A stretch of DNA of 64,000 nt, taken from the NCBI GenBank assembly GCA_963744345.1, contig CAVUTD010000024.1, positions 186,001 through 250,000 of the forward strand. The letters run 5' to 3'. Position numbers and translations under genes: made by a program. The stretch comes from DASTFP01 sp963744345. GTDB taxonomy: Bacteria > Verrucomicrobiota > Verrucomicrobiia > Chthoniobacterales > Terrimicrobiaceae. The notes beneath the pieces were generated by a model. It saw nothing but the letters and a program-made list of their open reading frames with translations. It was not told the origin of the DNA and searched no databases. Positions 36,201 to 45,810 of the stretch are shown piece after piece (positions within the stretch are counted from its first letter, which is position 1; each line of letters starts with the position of its first letter).

Positions 36201-39200
36201 GACCATATTCACCGAACGATCTACGCACAGGCCCACAGGGACCTCCGGTCCAATGCCCCGCTGGCGCAAGGCATGCGCCAGCCGGTTGGCGCGTTCGTAC
36301 AGTTCGCGATAGCTAAGTGTGCTGGATTGATCCGCCACGGCTGCCTTGTCCGGTGGAGCGTTTCGGGCCGACTCTTCAAGAAGATCGACCAGAGTGCAGT
36401 TGCGAGGGACCGGCGCCTGCACCCCGTTGAACTCCTCGAGCACGAGCTGCGCTTCGGCGGGAGTGACAAGCAGGTAGTTGCCCACCGCCGCTTCTGGCCG
36501 TGCGGTGGCCTGTTCGAGAACGTGGCGCAAATGGATCGCCGCGCGCGCAATCTGATCGTCGGAATAGATGTTTCGGTCGTAGGCGAACTTGACCGTGATC
36601 GCGCCTCGGGGATCGATCGTTAGATCCAGATCGTAGTGCGTGCGATCATGCGCCTCCACCCTTTCGACGCGCAGTCCGTCTTCGCCTTTGCTGAGCGTTC
36701 GATCAACCGGATAGTTTTCAAAAACGATGAGGTGATCGAAAAGATCTCGTGCCAATGGAGTGAGCGTCTGAATCTCGGCAAGGGGAAACTGGTGATGCGC
36801 CTCGGCAGCGAGCGCAGCCGCCTGAGTCTGAGCAAGGATCTCGCGAAAACTTCCCGACCTTGGCACTCTCACGCGCACAGGTATTGCGCAGATAAAAACC
36901 CCGACCATTTCACCAGCCCCGGCTAGATCGGCGGGTCGCCCTGACACCACAGAGCCGAAGACCACATCTTCGCACCGATTATAATTTGCGAGCACGACGG
37001 CCCAGGCGGTTTGCAAAACCACGTTAAGGGTTACGCTCGATTGCTGAGCCAGTTCCTTGAGTGCGACCGTAAGTTCCGATGTAAATTCCAAAGTATGTTC
37101 CGCCGGGCAAGCCGGCAGACCTTCCGATGGTCGACGCAGCTTCAGCAGCCCGGTTGGCTGCTCATAGCCGGCAAGGAAGTCCTTCCAAAACGTGCGTGAG
37201 GCGACGGCATTGCGAGCGGCGAGCCAGCGGACGTAGTCGCGATAGGGCGCTGGTTCCGGAAGCGCTGATCCCGCAGAACTCGACAGTGCGCGATAAATTT
37301 GCAGTAAATCGCTGTGCAGGATACCGAGGCTCCAACCATCCAGGATGATGTGAGGGTAGCTCCAAACGACTTGGGTCAGGAAGTCTCCGAGCCGGAAGAT
37401 GACTACGCGGATCAAAGGACCTGCCTGGATGTCGAAATGCCTCTCGAGGTCGGCTTCCGCGTATCGTCCGACGGCGGCTCCTTGTGCATCTTCTCCGAGA
37501 TCGCGCAGGTCTCTGATGGAAATTTCTGGCGGCCGCTCTTTCAGCACCACTTGGAATGGTCGCGGTTGACCTTCGTGGATAACGACCGCTCGAAGATTCG
37601 CATGGCGGCAGCAGAGTTCTCTCCAAGATCGCGCAAACAGCTCGGCGTCGAGCTCACCCCGGAGCTGATAGCGCATCTGCACGAAGTAGGCTTTCGACGC
37701 TTCGTCGCAGAGCGATTCGAAAAGCAGGCCTTCCTGCATCGGCGAGAGCGCCTGGATGTCTTCAATATCCGAGGCACTCCAGCCGCGCGCGCGCAGAAAG
37801 GCATCGTAAGTCTCAAGTGTCCATGCGCATGAAGTGAAGTCCGCGGGTGTCTTCTCGGAGGCAGTTTTTGCGCGGCAATGCGCGGCGAGGCGCAACAGCT
37901 CTTCTCGGAAGTGCGCCAGGAAGCGGTCTATCGTTGCGCGTCGATGCCGTGCCGGTTGGAAGAGGACCGACAAGGCAAGTCGACCACCGGTGACGATAGC
38001 AGTGACGTCGATGTCGTGCTCGCGCCGCACAGCCCGCCCTATCGCTTCCCCGGTAGATTCATCGCCGAATTCAAAGAGCCGGCTACTCCCACTCGGAGCG
38101 AACTGGCCAAGATAATTAAAGCTCAGCCGTGGCACTTCAGATGGGCGGAGGGCGCGACGCACATCCTCGCTCCCGAGGTAACGCAACACACCATAACCGG
38201 CACCTTTGCCCGGCACGCGGCGCAGCGCTTCCTTTACGCGCCTGAGTTGCTCTCCTGGATCACCATCGCCAGCTTCGAGCACGAAGGGAAAAAGGCTCGT
38301 GAACCAGCCGACAGTCCGGCTGAGGTCGACTTGCTTGTGCAGCGATTCGCGTCCATGTCCTTCAAGCATGATCCGCGTCGCTTCTCCTCCCTGCCAGCGC
38401 CGCAGCGCACACCCAAGGGCGGTCAGCAGGAGATCACTGATCTCGGTCGTGTAGGCGTGGTGGACTTGTCTGAGTAAAATCTCCGTCTCCTCCTCGGAGA
38501 GCCTGATCTCCGCCGAGGAGCAATCTCCGAAGCAGTCGACGCCCCCCTCGAAGTCGCGCGGCAGCGGTGCCGCTGACTTTGCTAGCTCGCCGCGCCAGTA
38601 CTCAAGCTGGGCGCGCAACTCCGGCCGTGCCGCCGCCTCGACCTGCAATTCCGTCCAGCGCTTGAAGGAATCGGTTTTGGCTCCGAGCCGGATCCAGCCG
38701 CCAACGAGCGCCTGCTGGTATGCCGTCTCCAGGTCCTCCAGGATGATGCGCCATGAGATGCCATCAGTCACCAGATGATGGATCGTTAAGAGGAGACAGT
38801 CGTAACCCGAGAGTTTATACAGAGCCGCTTTCATCAGCGGCCCTGTGTCGAGACGAATACCGGCTTGCAGAGCGTCTGCATGTGCTTTCAAAAGCGCCAC
38901 TGCGCCGGGCTCTCCGCGAAGATCTACGGTGGTTAAGTCGATCTCCAGGTCGTTGCCGCAAGCGATCTGCTCCACGCGCTCACCAAGGCGATATACCATC
39001 CGTAGCGCGTCGTGATGGCGCTGAAGTCCCTTGATCGCCTCGCGCAGCGCAGGCTCCTCGAGCCGCTCCCGGCAGCGGAGAACAACGGCTTGGTTGAAAT
39101 GATGGATGTGCGGACCGCCCAGCTGATGCTCGAAAAACCAACTCTGGATTGCGGAGAGAGGTACAGGCCCTTCAACTTCAGCCCAGCTCGCCTCCCTCGA

Positions 39201-41018
39201 CTCCGCGCGCCGGAGTCTCGGCGCCAGCAGAGCGATCGTGGGACACTCAAAAATCTCGCGGATTCCCAGCTGCCAACCTTCTCTGTGCAAACGGCTTACC
39301 AATTGGATCGCACTAATTGAGTCGCCGCCAACCGCAAAATAGCTTTCGTGGATGCCGATCTGCTTGCGTTGGAGGAGCTCCTGCCAAATAGAAGCGAGAA
39401 GTGCCTCCCTTTCATTGCGCGGAGCTTCACTCTCGTATGGAATCTGTTTCTCGCTCGGAGCTTCTCTTGGCAGAGCGGCGCGATCTACCTTTCCGTTCGC
39501 ATTGAGCGGTAGCGCGGGCAGCACCACGAGTGCCGCGGGTACCGTATAGCCAGGAAGGCTTTCTTGCAGAGCCCGGCGCAGTTGCTCAACGTTCAGCTTC
39601 TTGTCGAAATGTTCGGGCACTACATAGCCGATCAGTCGCCGCGCGGGTGCGCTCCCATTTCCGCCGGGATCCGCAGCGACTACCGCTGCCTGCTTCACCT
39701 GCGGCAGGCGAATGAGGGCCGCCTCCACCCCCGCTAGTTCCACCCGATAGCCGCGCACTTTTATCTGTCCATCTTTGCGACCGAGAAATTCTATCGTCCC
39801 ATCCGCACGCCACCGACATAAGTCGCCCGTGCGGTAGAGCCGCGTTCCCTTCTTTGTTGCGAATGGATTTGGCACAAACCGCTCTGCTGTGAGTTCCGGT
39901 CGCCCCAAGTACGCGCGAGCCAGTCCTTCGCCGCCGACGAAAAGCTCTCCCGCGATGCCAGGCGGCACTGGCTCGAGTTCCTCGTTGAGCAGGTAAACGC
40001 TCGTGCCTTTGACCGCGCGGCCAATGGGCACGGGCGCTAACGGTTCGTCCGAACCTGCGTCCATCACATGGCAGCAGCTAAAAGTCGTATTTTCCGTGGG
40101 GCCGTAGCCGTTGATCAGCCGACTGCCGCGTCGAAGCAACTTCAGAGCCCGATGAACATGCGCAGGCGAAAGCACGTCGCCTCCGGCCAAAAGCTGGCGG
40201 AGACCGGAAAGGGCCTCAGGCTGCTCATCGACCAAAAGATTAAATAGTCCAGCGGTGAGCCAAAGCGTCGTCACTTGCTCCCTGATTAGAACATCCCGAA
40301 GCTGTTCCAAGGAGACCGCTCCAGGAGTCATCACGACGAGCTTGGCGCCATTGAGCAGTGCGCCCCAGATCTCAAAGGTTGACGCATCGAAGGACACGGG
40401 CGCCATCATCAGGAACACCTCGCGCTCGTCCATCCGCGCAAACCAATTCCCTTTGACGAGGCGGACTACGCCGCGTTGCAACACCTCAACCCCTTTCGGC
40501 TGTCCGGTTGAGCCACTGGTGTAGCTGACATAGGCCAGGTTATCCAGGCCCGCTCTCCATGAGTTTTTCGGCTCCTCAAGCTCTCCTCGCTTATCAGGCA
40601 GCGGAGTTTCAAGCAGGAGGACTTCGCCTCCGAAATCATCGGGCAGCCGGTTGAGAAGGCGCTCTTGGGTGAGAACTAAGCGCAAGTTGGCATCTCGAAT
40701 TATGAGCCCGAGCTGCCTGGGGGGATAGGTGGGGTCCAACGCCACGTAAGCCCCGCCCGCCTTGACGATGGCGACCAAGGCGATCACCAATTCAAGCGAG
40801 CGCTCGGCGCATAGGCCGACCAATACCTCGGGGCCCACTCCGCGCCCGCGGAGTTGGGAAGCGAGTTGCTCCGCTCGGCCGTCGAGCTCCGAGTAGCTCA
40901 GCGTTTCGGTCTCAAAGCTAAGCGCCGTCGCCTCAGGTCGGTGCTTTACCTGCTCTTCAAAGAGCGCCGCCATACTCGAATGCACATCGGTGGACGAAGC
41001 TTGGGCGCCGCTCCAGTC
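33267..41018 (-). CDS. NRPS: A(Val)-T-E-C-A(Dab)-T-C (main in-frame part)
   Basis: This is the largest in-frame part, about 2583 residues, of a protein whose N-terminus continues at 41020-42481 in other frames. Domain order: A1 with code DAFWLGGTFK, the classic valine code; T with GGDSISAIQL as found before E domains; an epimerase (HHLVTDGISW, EGHGRE, FNYLGQF); a C domain of the kind that accepts D-residues (LSPMQEGLLF, HIILDGWSLG); A2 with code DVGEISCIDK, one change from the Dab code DVGEISSIDK; T (GGHSLKAMQV); and a final C (HHIVGDGWSS) that serves the next gene's A domain. It therefore adds D-Val and Dab. The true start is ATG 42481. It ends by ATGA overlap with the terminal NRPS gene. 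Confidence 0.88.
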   Translation of the reverse strand, partial: DWSGAQASSTDVHSSMAALFEEQVKHRPEATALSFETETLSYSELDGRAEQLASQLRGRGVGPEVLVGLCAERSLELVIALVAIVKAGGAYVALDPTYPPRQLGLIIRDANLRLVLTQERLLNRLPDDFGGEVLLLETPLPDKRGELEEPKNSWRAGLDNLAYVSYTSGSTGQPKGVEVLQRGVVRLVKGNWFARMDEREVFLMMAPVSFDASTFEIWGALLNGAKLVVMTPGAVSLEQLRDVLIREQVTTLWLTAGLFNLLVDEQPEALSGLRQLLAGGDVLSPAHVHRALKLLRRGSRLINGYGPTENTTFSCCHVMDAGSDEPLAPVPIGRAVKGTSVYLLNEELEPVPPGIAGELFVGGEGLARAYLGRPELTAERFVPNPFATKKGTRLYRTGDLCRWRADGTIEFLGRKDGQIKVRGYRVELAGVEAALIRLPQVKQAAVVAADPGGNGSAPARRLIGYVVPEHFDKKLNVEQLRRALQESLPGYTVPAALVVLPALPLNANGKVDRAALPREAPSEKQIPYESEAPRNEREALLASIWQELLQRKQIGIHESYFAVGGDSISAIQLVSRLHREGWQLGIREIFECPTIALLAPRLRRAESREASWAEVEGPVPLSAIQSWFFEHQLGGPHIHHFNQAVVLRCRERLEEPALREAIKGLQRHHDALRMVYRLGERVEQIACGNDLEIDLTTVDLRGEPGAVALLKAHADALQAGIRLDTGPLMKAALYKLSGYDCLLLTIHHLVTDGISWRIILEDLETAYQQALVGGWIRLGAKTDSFKRWTELQVEAAARPELRAQLEYWRGELAKSAAPLPRDFEGGVDCFGDCSSAEIRLSEEETEILLRQVHHAYTTEISDLLLTALGCALRRWQGGEATRIMLEGHGRESLHKQVDLSRTVGWFTSLFPFVLEAGDGDPGEQLRRVKEALRRVPGKGAGYGVLRYLGSEDVRRALRPSEVPRLSFNYLGQFAPSGSSRLFEFGDESTGEAIGRAVRREHDIDVTAIVTGGRLALSVLFQPARHRRATIDRFLAHFREELLRLAAHCRAKTASEKTPADFTSCAWTLETYDAFLRARGWSASDIEDIQALSPMQEGLLFESLCDEASKAYFVQMRYQLRGELDAELFARSWRELCCRHANLRAVVIHEGQPRPFQVVLKERPPEISIRDLRDLGEDAQGAAVGRYAEADLERHFDIQAGPLIRVVIFRLGDFLTQVVWSYPHIILDGWSLGILHSDLLQIYRALSSSAGSALPEPAPYRDYVRWLAARNAVASRTFWKDFLAGYEQPTGLLKLRRPSEGLPACPAEHTLEFTSELTVALKELAQQSSVTLNVVLQTAWAVVLANYNRCEDVVFGSVVSGRPADLAGAGEMVGVFICAIPVRVRVPRSGSFREILAQTQAAALAAEAHHQFPLAEIQTLTPLARDLFDHLIVFENYPVDRTLSKGEDGLRVERVEAHDRTHYDLDLTIDPRGAITVKFAYDRNIYSDDQIARAAIHLRHVLEQATARPEAAVGNYLLVTPAEAQLVLEEFNGVQAPVPRNCTLVDLLEESARNAPPDKAAVADQSSTLSYRELYERANRLAHALRQRGIGPEVPVGLCVDRSVNMVVGALGILKSGGAYVPLDPLYPQERLAFMLEDTGARVLVTERRLTARLASRNLDILLLDDSQLGREFHAAAPPANELRSENLAYIIYTSGSTGRPKGVMVEHRTLVNAAVGWRIGYGLSAMEVRLLQIASLSFDVFPGDLIRALTNGGTLVVCDAETRADPAALRNLLARERITLFESTPGVILPLMEHVRAEDLPDLRLVILSSDTLPNSDYRRLSEDFGETTRVVNCYGVTEATIDSSFYEGPPLTGDAGVSAPIGRPFANTKLYVLDGQMRPCPIEVAGELFIGGNGLARGYLNSPELTAERFITAEVGGVCRRLYRTGDLAFWLANGNLGFLGREDHQVKIRGFRIESGEIEIRLRAHPAVRDVVVAARQIGGSNELVAYVVPAADWSPAELRAHLLEQLPDHMVPGWWLRINRVPLSPNGKVDRRALPDPDVGIAAWSAPFVAPHGPAEERIARIWQEVLQFTRIGVDSNFFELGGHSLKAMQVISRMQRELGVKISLREFLEHPTVAALALLTHRGKQARFSEIRPAPEAEYYELSHAQQRLWLLHQMGGASAYNMPHAMLFDVSLDVDALRRAFAALIERHEILRTAFMVVDGEPRQKVCRDLVFRLQEMDLTAERDPDASARRLAEEEAMEPFDLMQPPLLRATVARLDTQRTLFLLTIHHIVGDGWSSNILYLEVLALFEAYCRGAPNPLTPLRLQYKDFAVWQNGQLFEREEHYWFEKLADAPERLTLPYDFAPGEERAFAGDFLSTTLDLEMLQSFRAIATARSTTVSNVVLAIFKLLLFQLTKQRDFCVGMSVANRNHPDLENIVGFFVNILPIRTQFVEDMDFEALLDQVTQSTTEAFDHQDYPFDLLVRRLNPHRSANWQPILNVIYGFQNFEDVHIDLGIQSRAPAADFRVATGSIIEHAQPFGVFFKTSKFDLTLFACEERDGLALTIEFDTALFRPASIRRYLSAFERFARKVCELDPLSR

Positions 41019-41019
41019 T

Positions 41020-41784
41020 GTCGAGCAGCAAAGATCTCTCGCCGGCGTCCAGCAACGAATGTGAGCCAATCGGAAGATCGGGGAATGCCGCAAAGACGCT
41101 GAGTAGACGTGTAAATTGCCTCGCCATCCGGGCGATGGTCCCTGCATCGAAGAGAGCAGTGTTGTATTCGATTGCGCCGACGAGCCCGGAAGTTGTGTTC
41201 TCCATGATGACGCTCAACTCGAACTTGGCCGCAGGGCTGTCGATGCGCAGCGGTGTCATCTCCAGGCCGGGAAGCTCGAACGCCGCTGGTGGCCCTTCAT
41301 CAAGGGAGAACATCACTTGAAACAGTGGGTTATGGCTTAGATCGCGCTCTGGAAGGAGCTCTTGCACCAACTTTTCAAAAGGCAGATCTTGATGCGCGTA
41401 AGCGTCCAGGGCGACCTGGCGGACACGCCGAAGAAGAGTTCGAAAACTCGGCTGACCGGAGAAGTCGGTCCGCATAACCAGGGTGTTGACAAAAAATCCG
41501 ATCAGCGACTCCAGCTCCGGCCGATTGCGATTCGCGACAGGTGTGCCCACCGCAATATCGTCCTGGCCGGAGTAAAGGTGGAGAAGTGCCTGATAAGCGG
41601 CAAGAAGTGCCATGAAAAGCGTGCTGCGTTCTTCGCTGGCGAGGCTTCTCAACTGATCGCCAACGCTTCGGGGGACAGTGAAGGTTTCGTATGCCCCCTG
41701 GTAAGTCAAATGGGCTGGGCGCGGGCGGTCAGTGAGTAAATTGAGCGGTGAGATCGCTGCGAGTTGCTTTCGCCAATATTCCGA
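41020..41784 (-). pseudogene. NRPS condensation domain, C-terminal half (frame-shifted piece)
   Basis: In its own frame this stretch encodes the second half of a C domain: EYWRKQLAAISPLNLLTDRP, TLFMALLAAYQALLHLYSGQ, DIAVGTPVANRNRPELE, IGFFVNTLVMRTD and YAHQDLPFEKLVQEL. Homology continues directly from the piece at 41786-42481 and into the A domain at 33267-41018. Removing one base at about 41785 and one at about 41019 joins all three into one protein of about 3070 residues. As written, the frame stops at 40957. No conserved C-domain segment is missing. It is part of the gene that starts at 42481, not a separate gene. Confidence 0.85.
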
Positions 41785-41785
41785 T

Positions 41786-42481
41786 CTGTTCCCGGAATGC
41801 TCCCTCTTCAAATCGCTCGTGCTGCCATTGGCTGAAGTCCGCATATTGGATGGAAAGTTCTGGCAGTGGAGAGACGCGGCCGGTGACGAAGGCGGAGTAA
41901 AGCGTGCTCAATTCCCGCAGCAGAATCGCCATTGACCACGCGTCGGACACGATGTGATGCGTGACAAAAATGGCCGCGTGCTTCCTGGCGCCGAGCCGAA
42001 GCAACCGCATCCGTAAAAGTGGCCCCTCCGAGAGATCAAAAGGCCGCTTCGCTTCGCGAGCGGCGTGACGCTCTACCTCCCGCTGCTGCTCATCCTCAGG
42101 CACCATGCTCAGGTCGGTGACCGCGAGGGAGGCTTCCAAGCCAGTCTGAATTTCCACGCAGCTCGATCCATCGATCTCGCCGAAACGCGCGCGGAGGATC
42201 TCGTGGCGCTTGATGATCTCGTTGAGTGCCTCTTGGAGCGCGGCCACATCAAGCGCGCCAGACAGCCAGACGCCCAAGGCGATATTGTAGGCGGGATTCG
42301 CTGGATCCATTCGATACAAAAACCAAAGCCGCTGCTGCGCGCAGGAAAGCGGCGCCCTGCTGCGATCACGATGGCGAACAATGCCTGCCGGCGCACCCGT
42401 CTCCGGTTGCTCTTCTTCCAGCAGCAGACCGAGCAGTTCCAAGTCCGCCGCGCTGCGCGGAAAGAGATCGGTTTCCATCAT
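41786..42481 (-). pseudogene. NRPS condensation domain, N-terminal half (frame-shifted piece)
   Basis: This piece carries the true start of the NRPS that continues at 33267-41784. ATG 42481 overlaps the TGA of the preceding NRPS gene (ATGA). After about 45 residues of linker, the LCL-type C domain starts LSCAQQRLWFLYRMDPANPA, and its catalytic motif THHIVSDAWS is intact. The natural frame runs to FSQWQHERFEEGAFREQ and then breaks at about 41785; the written frame ends at 41729. The catalytic His motif and the 4-base coupling suggest a working gene that was interrupted by a sequencing error or a very recent mutation. It would join the aromatic residue of the upstream module to Val. Confidence 0.85.
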
Positions 42482-45400
42482 CGAAGGGCTTGGGACTGCT
42501 GCATCCGCTTACGTTCGAGCAATTCCAGCTTTTGCTCATCGGAGAGGGTGGCGAGGGTGAGCGCCGAACGAGTGATCCTTTCGATCTGCTGACGGTTTTC
42601 ATCCCCTCGCGAGAGCGCCTCCGCCAGGCGCGCCACCGTCGCACTCTCAAAAAGTTCGGCAATCGAAACCCGCAACTTCAGCACCTCTCGAAGCCGCGAG
42701 GCCAGTCGGGTGGCCAGCAGTGAATGACCGCCGAGATCAAAAAAGTTGTCATGAATACCGATCCGCTCCACGCCAAAAAGCTCGGCCCAGATTCCGGCGA
42801 GCAGGCGCTCGATATCGTTGCGGGGAGCGGTAAATGGCCTGCTGGAAGCGGACTCGGTCAAGTCGGGAGTCGGGAGCGCTTTGCGGTCCACCTTCCCCGA
42901 CAGGTTTAGCGGCAGCGCGTCCATCCGAACAAAGACTGCTGGCACCATATAGTCCGGCAGCCGGCTTCGAAGGTGAGCGCACACATCCTCGGTGTGAAAG
43001 TCGTCGGCGTCCGCGGCGACATAAGCGACGATCCGCGAAGTTTCATGTCCATTGGCAGACAACGTAACCGCCGCCGCGCGCACGCCGTGGCATTGCTTCA
43101 GTGCAGCCTCGATCTCACCAAGTTCAATCCGATAGCCGCGCAGCTTGACCTGTGAATCGATCCGGCCGATGAACTCGATGGCGCCATCCGATCGATAGCG
43201 CCCCAGATCGCCGGTGCGATACATGCGCTCTCCCAATTCACCGCTGAAAGGATCGGAAACAAAGCTGTTGGCGGTTAACGAGGGACGGTTGAGGTAGCCG
43301 CGGGCGAGGCCCGCGCCAGCTAGCCAGATTTCGCCGGGCACGCCTTCGGGGACGAGCTGCAACGAACGGTCAAGGATGTAGCTGCGCGTGTTGGCGACGG
43401 GATATCCGATTGGAACGCCAAAGGGATAGTCACCCTCCTGCTCCACTTCAAACCAATGGCTGCAAACCGATGCCTCCGTTGGTCCATATGCGTTGATATA
43501 CTGGAGTCGTCCCGCGTAGCGCTGAACGATCGGCCCCGAAGCCGCTTCCCCCGCCGTGACAATCATCCGCAGCGTTACCAAACGCTTCTCATCGAGCGTG
43601 CTCAGGAACGACGGAGGCCACACGGCAACCGTGACGCCCTGCCTTTCTAAATATCTCTCGAAAACCGGCGTGTCCGGAATCACCTCCCGCCCGACCAGGA
43701 CCAGAGACGCGCCGGATAACAGCGCCAGGAAGGTTTCGAAAATCGAGGCGTCAAACGAGCAGTTCGCAAATGCCAGGCAGCGATCCGTGCTAGTCACAGC
43801 GAGACCCTCAATCACGGCCAGGATCATGTTTGCGAGGCCGCGATGCTCAACCAGAACACCTTTGGGAACGCCAGTAGAGCCGGAGGTGTAGATCAGGTAA
43901 GCGGCATCGTGTGCATTTGGCGCGGCAGCGAAATGGATCGCGGGCATCGCCGCGATCGCGTCTCGCGATACATCCACGCAGACGGCGCCCGGCAACTTGC
44001 TGCTCGTCAGGCGGTGAGTGAGGATGCAGGCCGGTTTGCAGTCTTCTCGAATAACGTTAAGCCGGTGAGCAGGCAGCAGCGGATCGAGCGGAACGTAGAC
44101 GCCGCCAGCCTTGAGGATTGCTAGGATGGCGACAATGGCTTCGATCGACCGCTCCATGCACACCCCGACAAGAAACTCCGGCCCCAGCCCTTGGTTTCGC
44201 AAGAAAGAGGCGAGCTGATTTGCGCGACGACCCAACTCTCGATAGCTCACGACGTCATCCTCGAAGATGATCGCGGCGTTTTCTGGCGCCTCCTGCACAC
44301 AGGCTTCGAAGAGTTCCACAACCGTCCCGCGACGAAGCTCATGCGCCGGATGAGGATTGAAGTCGAGTAATCGAGCGCGCTCCGCCCGAGTGAGTATTTC
44401 AAGGCGAGCAATCGGCGCATCGGGCATCTGAGTTGCGGCCGCGGCGAGTTGCAGAAAATGGCACGCCATCCGCTCGATGCGCGGCTGTTCAAAAAGAGCC
44501 GTATCGAACTCGATCGTAAATGAGAGCTCCCCCTCGCGCTGAATGAAGTCAAAACTCAGATCGAACTTCGCCGCCCGAAAACCGGTGTCGAATTCCTCAA
44601 CTTGGATGCCGTCGAGCGCAGGCCCAGGCTGATCGCTGTGCTGCAACTGCACCGATACGTCGAACAACGGTGCACGGCCCGCCTTACGTTCGATCCGCAG
44701 ATCGGCGACCAACTGATCGAAGGGATACATCTGGTGATCGTATGCCTCGGCAAAGGTTTGCCTCACCTTCTCCAAGACGGCGCGAAAGCTGTCCGTTCGG
44801 GAGAGAGTGTCCCGAAGCGCCACCGTGTTGATGTAAAAGCCGATCTGTGACTCGAGCTCGACACGATTCCGGCCGGATACGGCTGTCCCGACGATGATAT
44901 CAGCGGCGCCCGAATAGCGATTGATCAGCACCTTCACGAGCGCGGTTAATGTGATAAAAAGCGTAACACCCTCACGACGGCTGAACGCGATTAGCTTTTC
45001 GGCAAGCGGCTCCTCGATGCGACTGAACAGCGTCTTGGCAGCGAACGTTTTTGTCGGCGGGCGGGGGCGATCAGCAGGCAGGTCCAAAAGGGGAAGCTCT
45101 CCACTAAGCTTCCGCATCCAGTAATCGCGAAGCTTCGCTCCCTCTTCGCCAGCTAATTGCTCATACTGCAGAGCAGCGTGATCTTTGTATTGCAGCCTGA
45201 GCGGCGGCAACGAGGCCTCGGCGCTCTTGCCACCGGCGAGCGCATTGTAAAGCGTTGCCGTCTCCTGGAGCAGAATGCCAATCGACCACGCGTCGGCGAT
45301 AATGTGATGCAGGACGAAGAGAAACACGTGCGATCCGTCACCGAGCCTGATCAGGCGCGTGCGAAAAAGTGGCCCGGTTTCGAAATCAAACGGCTTTGAC

Positions 45401-45810
45401 ACTATCCGGCGGCACATCACCTGTGCCTCCGCCTCGGAACCGGCATCGGCTTCCTCGAAATTCAATGCACCGCTTTCGCTGATAAACTGCCGCACGTCAC
45501 CGTCCGCCGTGCGGAAGGTCGTGCGAAGTGACTCGTGCCGCGTTACCATCGCTTCGAGGGCGCGCCGCAGGACGCTGGTGTCGAGGGGACCTTTCAAGCG
45601 AAAAGCGCCGGGCATGTGGTACGCCGCGCGATCTTCCAGCATCTGGTCGAGGAGCCAGAGCCGACGCTGTGCCGGAGAGAGCGCGACGCCATAGCGCGCC
45701 GCTTTCTTCGTCGCAAAATAACCGCTTTCGCGCAATTCTTGGAGCGCCGCTTGATCGCTGGCTCTCGCCCGGCGCACCAGCTCTTGGATTGATGACGTGC
45801 TTTCAGCCAT
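42478..45810 (-). CDS. NRPS module C-A(aromatic)-T
   Basis: This intact 1110-residue protein is a single elongation module. A short helical N-terminus is followed by a C domain (LSPAQRRLWLLDQ; catalytic HHIIADAWS), an A domain with standard motifs (IYTSGSTGVPKGVL, YGPTE, MYRTGDLGR, LRGYRIELGEIE, NLSGKVDRKALP) and a T domain (LGGHSLLATRL). Specificity positions read DAFVVAAVCK, close to aromatic (Phe/Tyr/Trp) codes with the AAVCK ending, so an aromatic residue is my prediction with moderate confidence. It overlaps the upstream NRPS gene by eight bases and the downstream one by four. No epimerase is present, so the residue should be L unless changed later. Confidence 0.9.
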   Translation of the reverse strand: MAESTSSIQELVRRARASDQAALQELRESGYFATKKAARYGVALSPAQRRLWLLDQMLEDRAAYHMPGAFRLKGPLDTSVLRRALEAMVTRHESLRTTFRTADGDVRQFISESGALNFEEADAGSEAEAQVMCRRIVSKPFDFETGPLFRTRLIRLGDGSHVFLFVLHHIIADAWSIGILLQETATLYNALAGGKSAEASLPPLRLQYKDHAALQYEQLAGEEGAKLRDYWMRKLSGELPLLDLPADRPRPPTKTFAAKTLFSRIEEPLAEKLIAFSRREGVTLFITLTALVKVLINRYSGAADIIVGTAVSGRNRVELESQIGFYINTVALRDTLSRTDSFRAVLEKVRQTFAEAYDHQMYPFDQLVADLRIERKAGRAPLFDVSVQLQHSDQPGPALDGIQVEEFDTGFRAAKFDLSFDFIQREGELSFTIEFDTALFEQPRIERMACHFLQLAAAATQMPDAPIARLEILTRAERARLLDFNPHPAHELRRGTVVELFEACVQEAPENAAIIFEDDVVSYRELGRRANQLASFLRNQGLGPEFLVGVCMERSIEAIVAILAILKAGGVYVPLDPLLPAHRLNVIREDCKPACILTHRLTSSKLPGAVCVDVSRDAIAAMPAIHFAAAPNAHDAAYLIYTSGSTGVPKGVLVEHRGLANMILAVIEGLAVTSTDRCLAFANCSFDASIFETFLALLSGASLVLVGREVIPDTPVFERYLERQGVTVAVWPPSFLSTLDEKRLVTLRMIVTAGEAASGPIVQRYAGRLQYINAYGPTEASVCSHWFEVEQEGDYPFGVPIGYPVANTRSYILDRSLQLVPEGVPGEIWLAGAGLARGYLNRPSLTANSFVSDPFSGELGERMYRTGDLGRYRSDGAIEFIGRIDSQVKLRGYRIELGEIEAALKQCHGVRAAAVTLSANGHETSRIVAYVAADADDFHTEDVCAHLRSRLPDYMVPAVFVRMDALPLNLSGKVDRKALPTPDLTESASSRPFTAPRNDIERLLAGIWAELFGVERIGIHDNFFDLGGHSLLATRLASRLREVLKLRVSIAELFESATVARLAEALSRGDENRQQIERITRSALTLATLSDEQKLELLERKRMQQSQALR

